From: JBBIPA01 sp037443085 | GTDB taxonomy: Bacteria > Chloroflexota > Dehalococcoidia > GIF9 > UBA5629 | Assembly: GCA_037443085.1 (NCBI GenBank) | Contig: JBBIPA010000005.1 | Coordinates: 1-64,000 of the forward strand | DNA length: 64,000 nt | Direction of reading: 5' to 3' | Shown: positions 7,246 to 17,150 of the stretch, piece after piece | How positions within the stretch are numbered: the stretch's first letter is position 1 | Layout of the letters: the number at the start of each line of letters is the position of its first letter | Notes under the pieces: model-generated | The model's database searches: none | What the model was told of the DNA's origin: nothing | The model's input: only the letters and a program-made list of their open reading frames with translations | Made by a program: the position numbers and the translations under genes

Positions 7246-9909
7246 ATGACTGAACTGCCAAAAACATATGAAGCGAGCCAGGTCGAACAGAAATGGTATC
7301 AGTTCTGGATGAAGCAGGGGTACTTCACCCCCCAAATAGACAGAACGAAGAAGCCTTTCGTTATCATTATGCGCCCGCCCAACGTCACCGGCGAACTCCA
7401 TGTAGGTCATGCACTCACCGCCACTCTGGAAGACATCATGACCCGCTGGCATCGAATGATGGGCGAGCCGGCATTGTGGCTGCCTGGAGTTGACCATGCT
7501 GGTATTGCTACTCAAGTAGTGGTAGAACAAAAACTAGCCGAAGAAGGCCTGGACAGGCATAAGCTGGGCAGAGAGAAATTCATCGAGCGGGTCTGGGAAT
7601 GGGTAGCCAGGTCACGGCAATCGATTAGCTTTCAGCATCAGAGGCTGGGGGTTTCCTGCGATTGGACCCGCGAGCGTTTCACCCTGGATGAAGGCCCTTC
7701 CCTGGCAGTGCGCACTGCCTTCGTACGCTTATATAATCAAGGATTAATTTATCAGGGAGAACGAATCAACAACTGGTGTCCCCGCTGCCAGACCGCCCTT
7801 TCCGACCTCGAAGTACAGCACAAAGACATCACCGGTAACCTCTATTATCTGCATTATCCTATGGCTGAGAGCAAAGGCTACATCACTGTAGCCACCACTC
7901 GTCCGGAAACATATCTCGGCGATACCGCAGTAGCCGTCAACCCCAAAGACAAGCGCTATAAAAAACTGATAGGCAAGAAGGTCATCCTTCCTATAATCGA
8001 ACGAGTCATCCCCATAATCGCTGATGAGGCTGTCGATACTTCCTTTGGCACCGGCGCCGTTAAGATTACCCCGGCGCATGACCCGGTGGACTTCGAGATG
8101 TCACTGCGGCAAAACTTACCCCTGATAAATATACTTAACCCCGATGCCACTATGCATGAACAGGCCGGCCCTTATGCCGGGCTTGACCGCTTTGTTTGCC
8201 GCCAGCGAATAATCGAAGACTTCAAGAAAGCCGGCTTGCTCGAAAAGATAGAGCCTCATGCCCATGCCGTGGGACATTGCGACCGATGCCAGACCATGGT
8301 CGAGCCGCAGGTCAGCAAACAGTGGTTTGTGAAAACAGCCCCGCTGGCTCAAGCAGCCATAGAAGCCGTCACCGACGGCCGCATTACCATCATCCCGGAG
8401 CGCTTCACCAAGATTTACCTCAACTGGATGGAGAATATCCGCGACTGGTGCATCAGCCGTCAGCTATGGTGGGGGCACCGCATCCCGGTATGGTATTGCC
8501 AGAAGTGCCACAAAATAACCGTTTCCGTTGATGAGCCTTCCCGGTGCTCACATTGCAACTCACCGGAAATCATCCAGGACCCTGATGTGCTCGATACCTG
8601 GTTTAGCTCAGCACTGTGGACGCACTCCACACTGGGCTGGCCTGAACAAACAGAAGACCTGGCTTACTTCTATCCCACCTCGGTCATGGAAACCGGCTAC
8701 GACATCCTGTTCTTCTGGGTAGCCAGAATGATCATGATGGGACTGGAAGATACCGGCGACATCCCCTTCCACACCGTCTATCTGCACGGGCTGGTTAGAG
8801 ACGAAAAAGGCGAGAAGATGAGCAAAATGCGCAAAAACGTCATTAGCCCGCTCAAAGCCATAGAAGAATTCGGCACCGATGCCCTCCGCTTCGCTATAAC
8901 TACCGGCACTTCCCCGGGAAATGACATCAACCTCGGTAAGCATAAATTGGAAGCGGGGCGCAACTTTGCCAATAAAATGTGGAATGCCGGCAGGTTCTTG
9001 CTTCAGAGCCTCGAAACCAACCCTGTCAAAGACAAGGCTTCGGTAAAATCAGCCGCTGCACAGCCAGAAACAGTGGAAGACCGCTGGATTCTGAGTCGGC
9101 TTAACCGCCTCATCGCCGAGGTTCACAAACTCATGGATGATTACCAGTTCGGTGAGGCTGAGCGACAGATACACGATTTCTTCTGGGGCGAATTTTGCGA
9201 CTGGTATATTGAGATAGCCAAACTTCGCCTGTCCAGGTCAGATCCTACAGCACTGGCTACCCTGGCTTGGGTACTGGATAATAGCCTTAGACTGCTGCAT
9301 CCTTTCATGCCTTTTATTACCGAGGAATTGTGGCAAAACCTGAAACAGCGATTGCCAGAAGGAAGCCTTGACCCGAGTTCCATTATGATTGCCCCCTATC
9401 CCACTGCTCAGGAGCAGGCATTTGACCCGGAATCTGAGCGCGTCATGGATGCCCTCATTGAGATCGTACGCTCCATTCGCAATGCCAGGGCTGAACACAA
9501 GGTAGAAGCATCAAAATGGATTGAAGCCCATGTCTATGCTAATGAGTTGGCTTCAGCACTATCCCTGCATTCTGAAGCTATCGAAACCCTCGCCCGGGTT
9601 CGACCGCTAACCGTCTCGGAGCGCCACAAGCGACAAGCCGGAAGAGAGAAGACGCTGGTCATGGTGCTCAAAGAGAGTGAAGTCGTCCTGCCCTGGGCTG
9701 GCATGGTTGATATAGACGTTGAAAAACAACGGCTGGAACAGGAAATCAGCGTAAATAAACGTGAAATCGACCGGCTGGAACAGCGATTAAAGGATTCCGA
9801 TTTCATGTCAAAAGCACCTGAGACAGTAGTAGAGAAAGAGCGAAACAGGCTCCTCTCCTATCAGGACAAGCTGCAGAGATTAGAGCAGGAGCTAAGTCAG
9901 ATTAGCTGA
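7246..9909 (+). CDS. valS: Valyl-tRNA synthetase
   Basis: Charges tRNA-Val. The 887-residue length is normal for a class I ValRS. HIGH-type motif PPNVTGELHVGHA lies at residues 44-56 and the KMSKS-type motif GEKMSKMRKN near residue 524. The CP1 editing domain lies between, with TTRPETYLGDTAVAV and GTGAVKITPAHDP. The anticodon-binding domain is followed by a C-terminal coiled-coil arm (VDIDVEKQRLEQEISVNK onward), typical of ValRS. The ATG at 7246 follows a weak ribosome site. The last 8 bases overlap the end of the convergent gene at 9902. Confidence 0.97.
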   Translation: MTELPKTYEASQVEQKWYQFWMKQGYFTPQIDRTKKPFVIIMRPPNVTGELHVGHALTATLEDIMTRWHRMMGEPALWLPGVDHAGIATQVVVEQKLAEEGLDRHKLGREKFIERVWEWVARSRQSISFQHQRLGVSCDWTRERFTLDEGPSLAVRTAFVRLYNQGLIYQGERINNWCPRCQTALSDLEVQHKDITGNLYYLHYPMAESKGYITVATTRPETYLGDTAVAVNPKDKRYKKLIGKKVILPIIERVIPIIADEAVDTSFGTGAVKITPAHDPVDFEMSLRQNLPLINILNPDATMHEQAGPYAGLDRFVCRQRIIEDFKKAGLLEKIEPHAHAVGHCDRCQTMVEPQVSKQWFVKTAPLAQAAIEAVTDGRITIIPERFTKIYLNWMENIRDWCISRQLWWGHRIPVWYCQKCHKITVSVDEPSRCSHCNSPEIIQDPDVLDTWFSSALWTHSTLGWPEQTEDLAYFYPTSVMETGYDILFFWVARMIMMGLEDTGDIPFHTVYLHGLVRDEKGEKMSKMRKNVISPLKAIEEFGTDALRFAITTGTSPGNDINLGKHKLEAGRNFANKMWNAGRFLLQSLETNPVKDKASVKSAAAQPETVEDRWILSRLNRLIAEVHKLMDDYQFGEAERQIHDFFWGEFCDWYIEIAKLRLSRSDPTALATLAWVLDNSLRLLHPFMPFITEELWQNLKQRLPEGSLDPSSIMIAPYPTAQEQAFDPESERVMDALIEIVRSIRNARAEHKVEASKWIEAHVYANELASALSLHSEAIETLARVRPLTVSERHKRQAGREKTLVMVLKESEVVLPWAGMVDIDVEKQRLEQEISVNKREIDRLEQRLKDSDFMSKAPETVVEKERNRLLSYQDKLQRLEQELSQIS

Positions 9910-10603
9910 TAGCTTGCTTTTTGAGGATGAAATTCCGCTGCATATGCAGCAGCGCTTTCCTGGTATCACTGGCTACGCGAGACTTGTCGCAGTGCTTCAG
10001 CCGATATTTAAACAGCCAGTAGGTGAATTCCTTGAGCATGCTTAGCGACACCGTCTTCCGTCTGGTGTACTTCTTGTCCTTCTTGAAATCATCGAGTAAA
10101 ACCTGCTGATTCTCACCATAAATCCGCTTATACGCCTTATCGAGCACATTGTCGAATTTTTCCCAGCCAGCCACCCGACGCTCTTTGCGCAGTTCTTCCA
10201 CCACGGCTGAAATTAAAGCCTCCTCTACCAGCACGCCGTAGAGATAGTTCAGATACGCTCGATACTTTGCCGCACCAATCAGTTTTTTGAACTCTTCTTT
10301 CCTCAACTCGATAGGCGGACGGTCATAGAAAAGAAGGTTTATTTTCTCTTCCTCCGGAATATGAACTTTTATTTCCTGGCACAGCCGCTCTGCTAACAGT
10401 AGCCAGTCAAACGCCTCGCCGTCAATCAAATAGCGGTAGTGGCGTCTGTGATAGGTCTCCTGGGGGCTCTTCCATAACTTGATAGCCTCCAATAACGCCA
10501 GATACCAGTGCTTACCACCGGCTACCGCCTCTCGCAAACGTTTAATTGCCCGCAAGTCGCCTTCAATGTTAACTTCGGGATTATGCTGCTTCTGGGACGA
10601 CAC
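9902..10603 (-). CDS. Hypothetical protein, coupled to polX
   Basis: A 233-residue, highly charged, mostly helical protein that I do not recognise. It has no signal peptide, membrane segment or cysteine motif. Features include HWYLALLEAIKLWKSP, a histidine/arginine cluster ETYHRRHYRYLIDGEAFDW near residue 55, and a very basic C terminus, which could fit nucleic-acid binding. The GTG start lies 1 base after the polX stop with an AGGAGAAA site inside the end of polX, so translation is probably coupled. It is the last gene of the prs-secA-polX operon. Function unknown. Confidence 0.7.
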   Translation of the reverse strand: MSSQKQHNPEVNIEGDLRAIKRLREAVAGGKHWYLALLEAIKLWKSPQETYHRRHYRYLIDGEAFDWLLLAERLCQEIKVHIPEEEKINLLFYDRPPIELRKEEFKKLIGAAKYRAYLNYLYGVLVEEALISAVVEELRKERRVAGWEKFDNVLDKAYKRIYGENQQVLLDDFKKDKKYTRRKTVSLSMLKEFTYWLFKYRLKHCDKSRVASDTRKALLHMQRNFILKKQAIS

Positions 10604-10604
10604 G

Positions 10605-12323
10605 TTAATTTCTCCTCAAAAATGCCAGTACTTCCATCAGCTTTCCGGTATTCAATATATGCTCAGGCTGACACCAGCCACGGCGTGCCATTCCAACACC
10701 AAAACGCATCACTTCCAACTGCTTCACACTATGGGCATCTGTGCCCAGCACCAGCTTTACGCCAAGCTCATGCGCCCTCTGAGCATGGATATCCTTCAAA
10801 TCAAGGCGATCCGGCATGGCATTGATTTCCAGCGCCTTATTGTTGCTGGCGGCAGCTTTGAACACGGCTTCCATATCGACTGCTATCGGCTCTCGCTCAC
10901 CTAGCAGACGACAGGTAGGATGCGCAATAACATCAACATCTGGATGCTCTAAAGCTCCAACGATGCGCCCGGTAATCTGTTCTTCACTTTGCATCATTCC
11001 TGAATGGATAGCAGCAATCACCACATCAATGTCTGCCAAAATCTCCTCTGGCAGGTCTAAACTGCCATCAGCTTTGATATCTACCTCTATGCCTGAAAGA
11101 ATACGCATGCCTTTCAGCCACTGGTTGAGCTGTTTGATTTCGCCAATCTGCTGTTTCAAGCGCTGAGCATCCAGTCCATGAGCAATGCCACGTCCCGCCG
11201 AATGGTCGGTGATTGCCATGTATTGATAGCCCAGAGCTTTAGCCGCCAATGCCAGCGCCTCGATAGAATCATGCCCATCGCTCCAGTCGCTGTGAACATG
11301 CAGGTCTCCTCGAATGTCAGATAGTTCGACAAGCCTGGGAATTTTGCCCTGTGCCGCCAGTTCTATTTCCTGTTGACCTTCCCTTATCTCAGGGGGAATA
11401 TACTGCAAGCCTAATCGCTGGTAGAAATCTTCCTCGGTAGCGAATTTTTCCAACTCGTCTGTGGCCAGGTCAGTGATACCATATTCGCTCAGCTTCAGTC
11501 CCTGTTTCTGACTTCTTTGCCTCAGATCAATATTATGCTGCTTACTGCCAGTGAAATACTGCAGTAAGGAGCCGAAGGAATCATGCTCCACCATTCTCAA
11601 GTCAGCTTGAAGCCCTTTTTTTAGAATGACGCTGGCTTTAGTTGGCCCTTGAGCCAGCACCTCTTTTACCTGGGGCAAAGTTACAAAAGCATCAATAACC
11701 TTCTCGGGATTATCGGCTGTACCCATAAGGTCAATATCGCCCACCGTTTCCCGGAAGCGCCGCAGGCTGCCGGCAGCAGTCACGTTTTTCACACCGTGCA
11801 TATGGCGCAACGCAGCCACTATATCATCCACCACAGGCAAAGCTTCGCCCAGGGGGATGCGCTGGTCTTTGCGACGCAGAGCTTGAATCTGATGCAGTAT
11901 ATTTTCAGCGGTCTTATCGCCGAGGCGAAATAGACTGGCGACACGTCCATCTTGAATAGCCTGCTCCAGGTCATCTGTCGACTTTACTCCAAGTTCACTG
12001 AGCTTCATTGCCGTTTTGGGGCCGATGCCGGGGACTTCCAGCAGCTTGGTTATGCCTTCTGGAAACTCTCCTTTGAGTTCTTCGTAATAGCCCAGTTTCC
12101 CGGTGGTCACCAGTTCGGCAGTCTTCTTAGCTATCGCCTCACCCACACCGGGAATATTCTGCAGGTCCTCACCTTCCTCCAGCATAATCTCGATTTCTTT
12201 AGGTAAATGCTCGATAGTCCTTGCCGCCTTCTGATAAGCCCGTATCTTGAAAACATTCTCCCCCTTAAGCTCCAGCAGGTCAGCGATATCCTGAAATACC
12301 CTGGCTATTTCACCGTTTTTCAT
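10605..12323 (-). CDS. polX: DNA polymerase/3'-5' exonuclease PolX
   Basis: A 572-residue family X DNA polymerase with a C-terminal PHP phosphoesterase, the standard bacterial PolX layout for gap-filling repair. The N-terminal 8-kDa/helix-hairpin-helix region has LQNIPGVGEAIAKKTAELV and LLEVPGIGPKTAMKLSELG. The palm has the metal-binding DxD in ETVGDIDLMG, and a later Asp in GLQADLRMV. The PHP domain starts at about residue 340 with RGDLHVHSDWSDG and contains MAITDHSAG, ISGIEVDI, AAIHSGM, VIAHPTC and LGTDAHSVKQ. Start ATG at 12323. Confidence 0.95.
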   Translation of the reverse strand: MKNGEIARVFQDIADLLELKGENVFKIRAYQKAARTIEHLPKEIEIMLEEGEDLQNIPGVGEAIAKKTAELVTTGKLGYYEELKGEFPEGITKLLEVPGIGPKTAMKLSELGVKSTDDLEQAIQDGRVASLFRLGDKTAENILHQIQALRRKDQRIPLGEALPVVDDIVAALRHMHGVKNVTAAGSLRRFRETVGDIDLMGTADNPEKVIDAFVTLPQVKEVLAQGPTKASVILKKGLQADLRMVEHDSFGSLLQYFTGSKQHNIDLRQRSQKQGLKLSEYGITDLATDELEKFATEEDFYQRLGLQYIPPEIREGQQEIELAAQGKIPRLVELSDIRGDLHVHSDWSDGHDSIEALALAAKALGYQYMAITDHSAGRGIAHGLDAQRLKQQIGEIKQLNQWLKGMRILSGIEVDIKADGSLDLPEEILADIDVVIAAIHSGMMQSEEQITGRIVGALEHPDVDVIAHPTCRLLGEREPIAVDMEAVFKAAASNNKALEINAMPDRLDLKDIHAQRAHELGVKLVLGTDAHSVKQLEVMRFGVGMARRGWCQPEHILNTGKLMEVLAFLRRN

Positions 12324-12385
12324 GGCATGTATCTAAAGTATAACAAAATCAATGATAAACGAAAGTGAGGAGCGGAGCTAGTAAT

Positions 12386-15013
12386 TTACCTGCCGCAGCA
12401 GTGCTTGTATTTTTTGCCTGAGCCGCAGGGACAGGGGTCATTGCGGCCTACCCTTTTACCGACTGGCACAGCGGCTTTCTGTGGTTGTTTTGAGGGGGGG
12501 GCTTCCTTTGTGGTTATACTCGCCTTAAAAATAATGCGAGCAACGTCATGCTGGATACTGGCAAGTAAGCTGTCAAAATAGGCATGACCTTCTTTTTTAT
12601 AAATAACCAATGGGTCAATCTGCCTCACCGATTGCAGCCCTACGCTCTGCCTCAAATGGTCCATATTGGTAAGATGGTCTGTCCATAAACTGTCGATAGT
12701 CCGCAGCATAATTAGCCTTTCCAGCAACCGCACATTATCGGCACCTATCTCTTTCTCCCGCTGCCCGTAGAGGCGCGCAGCATAATCAACCAAGGTATCG
12801 CTTATCTTCTGCGACTTTACCTGCGACAGGGCAGCAGCGCTCAATTCAGATGGCAAAGGCGGCGGAAAAATATCGGCGATATCCTCTAACAATCCGGTAA
12901 TATCCGCCTCCATGAATTCATCGCTGCAGCGGGCCGCTACTATGCCTTGAACTTCCTGCTTCACCATCGATAAAATATTTGCCTTGAGGTCAGCACCGCT
13001 CAGGATTTTTCTTCTCTCGGCATAGATTACCTCCCGGTGCTTGTTCACGATATCATCATATTCCACCAGATGTTTACGCATATCAAAGTGGTAGCCTTCA
13101 ACCCTTACCTGGGCATTCTCTATGGCTTTGTTCACCATGGGATGCTCTATCGGGGTATTTTCATCCATGCCCGCCCATTCCATAAAACCCTTTACCCGGT
13201 CGCCCCCAAAACGGCGGACAATATCATCTTCCAGTGAGACATAGAAGCGAGAGTTTCCCGGGTCGCCCTGCCTGCCAGAACGACCTCTAAGCTGATTATC
13301 AATACGCCTGGCTTCATGCCTCTCTGTACCAACAACATGAAGTCCACCCATTACCACTACCTTATCATGTTCTGCCTGCCAGTCCTGCAACTCCTTTTCG
13401 CTCGGGATGGCATCACCTCGAAACGGATTACCACCCAGTATTATGTCAACGCCACGCCCCGCCATATTGGTAGAGACCGTGACTGCACCTATCTTACCAG
13501 CCTGAGCGATAATATCGGCCTCTTTGGTATGATTCTTGGCATTCAATAACTGATGAGGCACGCCTTTTCTCTGCAACAACTCGCTAAGCCTTTCTGACTT
13601 CTCAATTGAAACGGTACCAATGAGCACTGGACAGCCTTGCCTGTATAAGCTCTCTATTTCATTGGCAACCGCCTTGAATTTCGACTCCTCATCCTTATAA
13701 ATCTGGTCTGGGTTATCGGTACGAATCATGGGTTTATTAGTGGGGGCAATCACCACATCCAGCTTATAAATCTTATAAAATTCCTCTGCCTCAGTAGCGG
13801 CAGTGCCGGTCATGCCAGCCAGCTTTCGATAAAGACGGAAATAGTTCTGAAAAGTTATGGTGGCCAAGGTCACGCTTTCGCGCTGAATTTTTACCCTTTC
13901 CTTGGCTTCGATGGCCTGATGTAGCCCTTCAGAGTATCTTCTGCCGAACATCAACCTGCCGGTAAACTCATCGACAATGATAACCTGCCCGTCTTTCACT
14001 ACATAGTCACGGTCGCGCCTGAATATCACCTGAGCCTTCAGTGCATTCTCCAGGTACTGCATGAGCCCGTAATTGGCCGGGTCATAAAGGCTGGGAGATT
14101 TGAGCACCTTCTCCCCCCGCAGTATCTTTTCCATCCTGGTAATACCGCCATCGGTTAAGCTGACCGTTCGCGTTTTCTCGTCCACGGTGTAATCTTCATC
14201 TATTTTAAGAGGCAGGACTGAACGGGCAAAAATCACATATTTATCGGCGGCTTCTTCAGCAGCCCCGCTGATTATCAACGGCGTGCGTGCCTCATCAATA
14301 AGTATATTATCGACCTCGTCAACAATGGCGTAATTCAGTTCTCGCTGGACACATTGGGACAGGTCTAAGACCATATTGTCCCTGAGATAGTCAAAGCCAA
14401 ATTCATTGTTGGTGCCATAGGTGATATCAGCTTCGTACGCCTGTTTACGTATGATCGGTCGGAAATGAGGCCAGCGCTTATCCGCCGGCTCACCGCCAGG
14501 GTCGTAAAGATAAGCCGGCAGATAGTCTGTCGGACCTTGCTGCGGAAAAATGCTGGCAACCGTCATGCCCAGGGCATGATAGATAGGCCCCATCCAGTGA
14601 GCATCGCGCCTGGCCAAGTAATCATTGACGGTAACCAGATGGCAGCCTTTGCCAGCAAGAGCATTCAAATACAGGGGAAGAGTAGCTACCAGCGTCTTGC
14701 CTTCGCCGGTCTTCATCTCGGCAATTTTGCCCTGATGCAGAACGATACCACCAATTAGCTGGACATCGAAATGACGCTGCCCGATAGTTCGACGGGCAGC
14801 TTCTCTAACCGCAGCAAAAGCTTCCGGCAGAATGTTATCCAGTGTTTCGCCTTCCTTCACGCGAACTTTGAATTCATCAGTTTTGGCACGAAGCTCATCG
14901 CCAGTAAGTTTTTGGAAATCTGGCTCCAGGGAATTGATTCTGTTTACTATCGGGGCAAGGCGCTTTAATTCCTTTTCGTTGGAATCGACCAGGCCTCCCA
15001 GCCACTTAAGCAT
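12386..15013 (-). CDS. secA: Preprotein translocase subunit SecA
   Basis: ATPase motor of the Sec export pathway. The 875-residue length is normal. Walker A MKTGEGKTLVATL lies near residue 101 and the DEAD-type box AIVDEVDNILIDEARTPL near residue 225. STNMAGRGVDIILGGNP and RRIDNQLRGRSGRQGDPG form the second nucleotide-binding fold. The C terminus ends in the zinc-binding SecB/ribosome tail RNDPCPCGSGKKYKHCCGR. The ATG follows AATAGGAGAAACT, 8 bases after the prs stop, so the two are co-transcribed. Confidence 0.98.
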   Translation of the reverse strand: MLKWLGGLVDSNEKELKRLAPIVNRINSLEPDFQKLTGDELRAKTDEFKVRVKEGETLDNILPEAFAAVREAARRTIGQRHFDVQLIGGIVLHQGKIAEMKTGEGKTLVATLPLYLNALAGKGCHLVTVNDYLARRDAHWMGPIYHALGMTVASIFPQQGPTDYLPAYLYDPGGEPADKRWPHFRPIIRKQAYEADITYGTNNEFGFDYLRDNMVLDLSQCVQRELNYAIVDEVDNILIDEARTPLIISGAAEEAADKYVIFARSVLPLKIDEDYTVDEKTRTVSLTDGGITRMEKILRGEKVLKSPSLYDPANYGLMQYLENALKAQVIFRRDRDYVVKDGQVIIVDEFTGRLMFGRRYSEGLHQAIEAKERVKIQRESVTLATITFQNYFRLYRKLAGMTGTAATEAEEFYKIYKLDVVIAPTNKPMIRTDNPDQIYKDEESKFKAVANEIESLYRQGCPVLIGTVSIEKSERLSELLQRKGVPHQLLNAKNHTKEADIIAQAGKIGAVTVSTNMAGRGVDIILGGNPFRGDAIPSEKELQDWQAEHDKVVVMGGLHVVGTERHEARRIDNQLRGRSGRQGDPGNSRFYVSLEDDIVRRFGGDRVKGFMEWAGMDENTPIEHPMVNKAIENAQVRVEGYHFDMRKHLVEYDDIVNKHREVIYAERRKILSGADLKANILSMVKQEVQGIVAARCSDEFMEADITGLLEDIADIFPPPLPSELSAAALSQVKSQKISDTLVDYAARLYGQREKEIGADNVRLLERLIMLRTIDSLWTDHLTNMDHLRQSVGLQSVRQIDPLVIYKKEGHAYFDSLLASIQHDVARIIFKASITTKEAPPSKQPQKAAVPVGKRVGRNDPCPCGSGKKYKHCCGR

Positions 15014-15021
15014 AGTTTCTC

Positions 15022-15960
15022 CTATTCAAACATGGCGCCGATGGAAAGACCAGTATGAATGCGGTGTATGGCTTCACCCAAAAGCGGTGCCATAGACAAT
15101 ACCTTTATTTTGTTCAATCTCTTACTACCCAGAACAGGAATGGTGTCAGTGACCACTACTTCTTTAACCGGTGACTTGGCAATATTTTCAATCGCTGCAC
15201 CTGAAAAAACAGGGTGAGTGCAACAGGCGTAAACCTCGCTGGCTCCCGCCCTGAGCAGAGCCTCCACAGCATTGACCAGGGAACCCGCCGTATCGATTTC
15301 ATCATCCATAGTCAAGACACGTTTTCCCTTAACCCGACCAATGATATTGTGGGTCCTGGTCTTATCTCGATTGCCTACCCGCCTTTTCTCAATAATGGCC
15401 AGCGGGGCATTCAGTTTAGCCGCCAGGTCGCGAGCCCTTTTGGTAATACCAATATCGGTAGCCACTACCACCAATTTATCTAGCGATTTCTTCTTCCAGT
15501 AATTAGCAAGGAGAGTAAGAGCAGTAAGCTCATCAACAGGGATATTGAAAAAGCCCTGGATCTGGGCGGCGTGAAGGTCTACCGTTAACAAGCGATTGGC
15601 ACCAGCGGTGGTTAGCAGGTCAGCTATCAATCGACCGGTAATAGGAACACGGGGCTGGTCTTTTTTATCGGTGCGACCATAGGCATAATAGGGAACCACG
15701 GCCGTGATTCTGCCCGCCGAAGCCCGCTTGAAAGCATCAATCATTATCAGAAGCTCCACAATATTTTTGTTGACTGGAGGCGAAAAAGGCTGGACAACGA
15801 AGACATCTCTCTCGCGCACATTTTCCAGTATCCGCACAAAGATGTTCTCGTTTTTGAACTCAAAAATTTCAGCCTGGCCTAATGGTATTCGCAGATACTT
15901 ACAAATTGCCCGTGCCAGAGACGGATGAGCGTTGCCGGTGAAAACTTTTAATTCGTCCAT
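15022..15960 (-). CDS. prs: Ribose-phosphate pyrophosphokinase
   Basis: Makes PRPP from ribose 5-phosphate and ATP for nucleotide, His and Trp synthesis. The 312-residue length is normal for class I PRPP synthetase. Motifs are VVPYYAYGRTDKKDQPR, VDLHAAQIQGFF, the flexible-loop region KRRVGNRDKT, and the PRPP loop LTMDDEIDTAGSLVNA. First gene of the minus-strand operon prs-secA-polX-hypothetical. A TATAAT (plus positions 15992-15997, minus strand) lies about 35 bases upstream but has no clear -35 partner. Confidence 0.96.
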   Translation of the reverse strand: MDELKVFTGNAHPSLARAICKYLRIPLGQAEIFEFKNENIFVRILENVRERDVFVVQPFSPPVNKNIVELLIMIDAFKRASAGRITAVVPYYAYGRTDKKDQPRVPITGRLIADLLTTAGANRLLTVDLHAAQIQGFFNIPVDELTALTLLANYWKKKSLDKLVVVATDIGITKRARDLAAKLNAPLAIIEKRRVGNRDKTRTHNIIGRVKGKRVLTMDDEIDTAGSLVNAVEALLRAGASEVYACCTHPVFSGAAIENIAKSPVKEVVVTDTIPVLGSKRLNKIKVLSMAPLLGEAIHRIHTGLSIGAMFE

Positions 15961-16294
15961 CGTAACCCCCGCTATCTTTGGTGCGAAACTAATTATATCA
16001 CCAACGGATTGTTATATCCCACTTCCAACTCCGTTTCAACCGAAGAATGAGCCTGAAGAGTAACACAGCTCACTCTCTACTTGACCCTTTTCCTGGTGAT
16101 GGGGCATGGGGAGAGAAACCAGACTCGGCACCCCAGTTTACCCCTCAAGATTACAGAGTTCAATTTTTAAACAAATGTGTTTAGAAGTATTCGATTATGC
16201 GTTAAAACTACGGCCTTCGTTTTCTGCGTTAGATAAGGTATAATCGTTCGTCAGCAAGGTTCACAAATCATAATTGCATCAAAAAGGAGGAGGT
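15961..16294. other. Intergenic region between divergent prs and the TIGR04076 gene
   Basis: About 330 bases with no supportable gene. A TATAAT at 16239-16244 lies about 50 bases before the TIGR04076 start, with a poor -35 (TTCGTT, 17-base spacer). Near the other end is the possible prs -10. Otherwise nothing recognised. Confidence 0.5.
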
Positions 16295-16726
16295 ATGTCT
16301 GACGATACACAAATCATAGAGAAGAGATGGCGTAAATTTCAGGAAATGGTTGGATACACATATGAAGAAATGGCAGTGTACCGTTCTAATCCCAGGTACG
16401 TGAAGGCAATGGAGAATACTCCTCACTTTGTGAAATATAAGGTAGTGATTGAGGTGGTGGAAGCGCATAATTGTATTGCCGGGTATAAAGCGGGTGATAA
16501 GTTCACCGTCGACCCTGTGGGACTCCTGGTCGCGGAGGAGTGCCCTCCAAAACTATGTGTTGCTGCCATTCACGCTTTCAAGCCACTTGTTTCCAAGATG
16601 TGGCAGGCTTTCTACAATGATAGTATCTCAGTGTTCCAAGATACTGTCCGCTGTCCAGATGTTGGAGTGCGTCTCACAGGAACTGGTGAGATAGTGATGA
16701 GAGTGTATGCGGTACCACGTGAATGA
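16295..16726 (+). CDS. TIGR04076 family protein
   Basis: A 143-residue soluble protein. The start is the ATG at 16295 behind AAAAAGGAGGAGGT, not the earlier in-frame ATG at 16274. The second half fits the TIGR04076 family: VVIEVVEAHNCIAGYKAGDKF, then CPPKLCVAAIHAFKPLV and VRCPDVGVRLTGTGEIVMRV. Conserved cysteines suggest metal or cofactor binding. The family has no established function but is common in anaerobes near redox and catabolic genes. It precedes the TRAP transporter on the same strand, separated by about 425 bases. Confidence 0.7.
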   Translation: MSDDTQIIEKRWRKFQEMVGYTYEEMAVYRSNPRYVKAMENTPHFVKYKVVIEVVEAHNCIAGYKAGDKFTVDPVGLLVAEECPPKLCVAAIHAFKPLVSKMWQAFYNDSISVFQDTVRCPDVGVRLTGTGEIVMRVYAVPRE

Positions 16727-16810
16727 TGGTCAATTACCACGATAAGAGCATATCAATAGTTTTTCTTGCTCGCGGAACAGTGGGCTGATATGTCCTGTAA
16801 AGGAGATTTA

Positions 16811-16933
16811 ATGATTGTTATGCGTCAACATTCGTCTTCGTATATCGTAGAAGTCATTGACAGTCATGTAGTAACAGGGTATTATTACCACCAAAAAGTG
16901 ATGGCTACTAGCAATCAATTCGTCACAAAATAA
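16811..16933 (+). CDS. Possible small protein, unrecognised
   Basis: A 40-codon frame with a good ribosome site (AAAGGAGATTTA directly before the ATG). The product, beginning MIVMRQHSSSYIVEVID, has no recognised similarity, and no membrane segment is visible. It sits alone between the TIGR04076 gene and dctP. The ribosome site is the main reason to list it; chance is possible. Confidence 0.35.
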   Translation: MIVMRQHSSSYIVEVIDSHVVTGYYYHQKVMATSNQFVTK

Positions 16934-17150
16934 AAGGGGAAATCCCCTCCGAACAATTGAGACGAGCTGATATCAGGCAGCCCGAACAGTATGAGAAATA
17001 ACACCATGGCACCAGGTCATACGGGCAAAATGTTCACAATATATATTCATCCATAGAGACAAGGGGGTAGCAGTGACGTAGCTAAAGAGTTGAAGTGAAT
17101 AAAATGGCAAAAGTCATCGCTAAGCTACATAAGCGATAGAGGAGGAAAAG
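16934..17150. other. Leader region of the TRAP transporter genes
   Basis: About 215 bases before dctP. The only clear element is the strong ribosome site GAGGAGGAAAAG immediately before the GTG start. No confident promoter was found. Confidence 0.4.

Noticed and set aside
6785..7267. 160-codon minus-strand open frame before valS
   Set aside because: It covers the palindromic repeats and the antitoxin remnant on the other strand, has no recognisable domain and no ribosome site.
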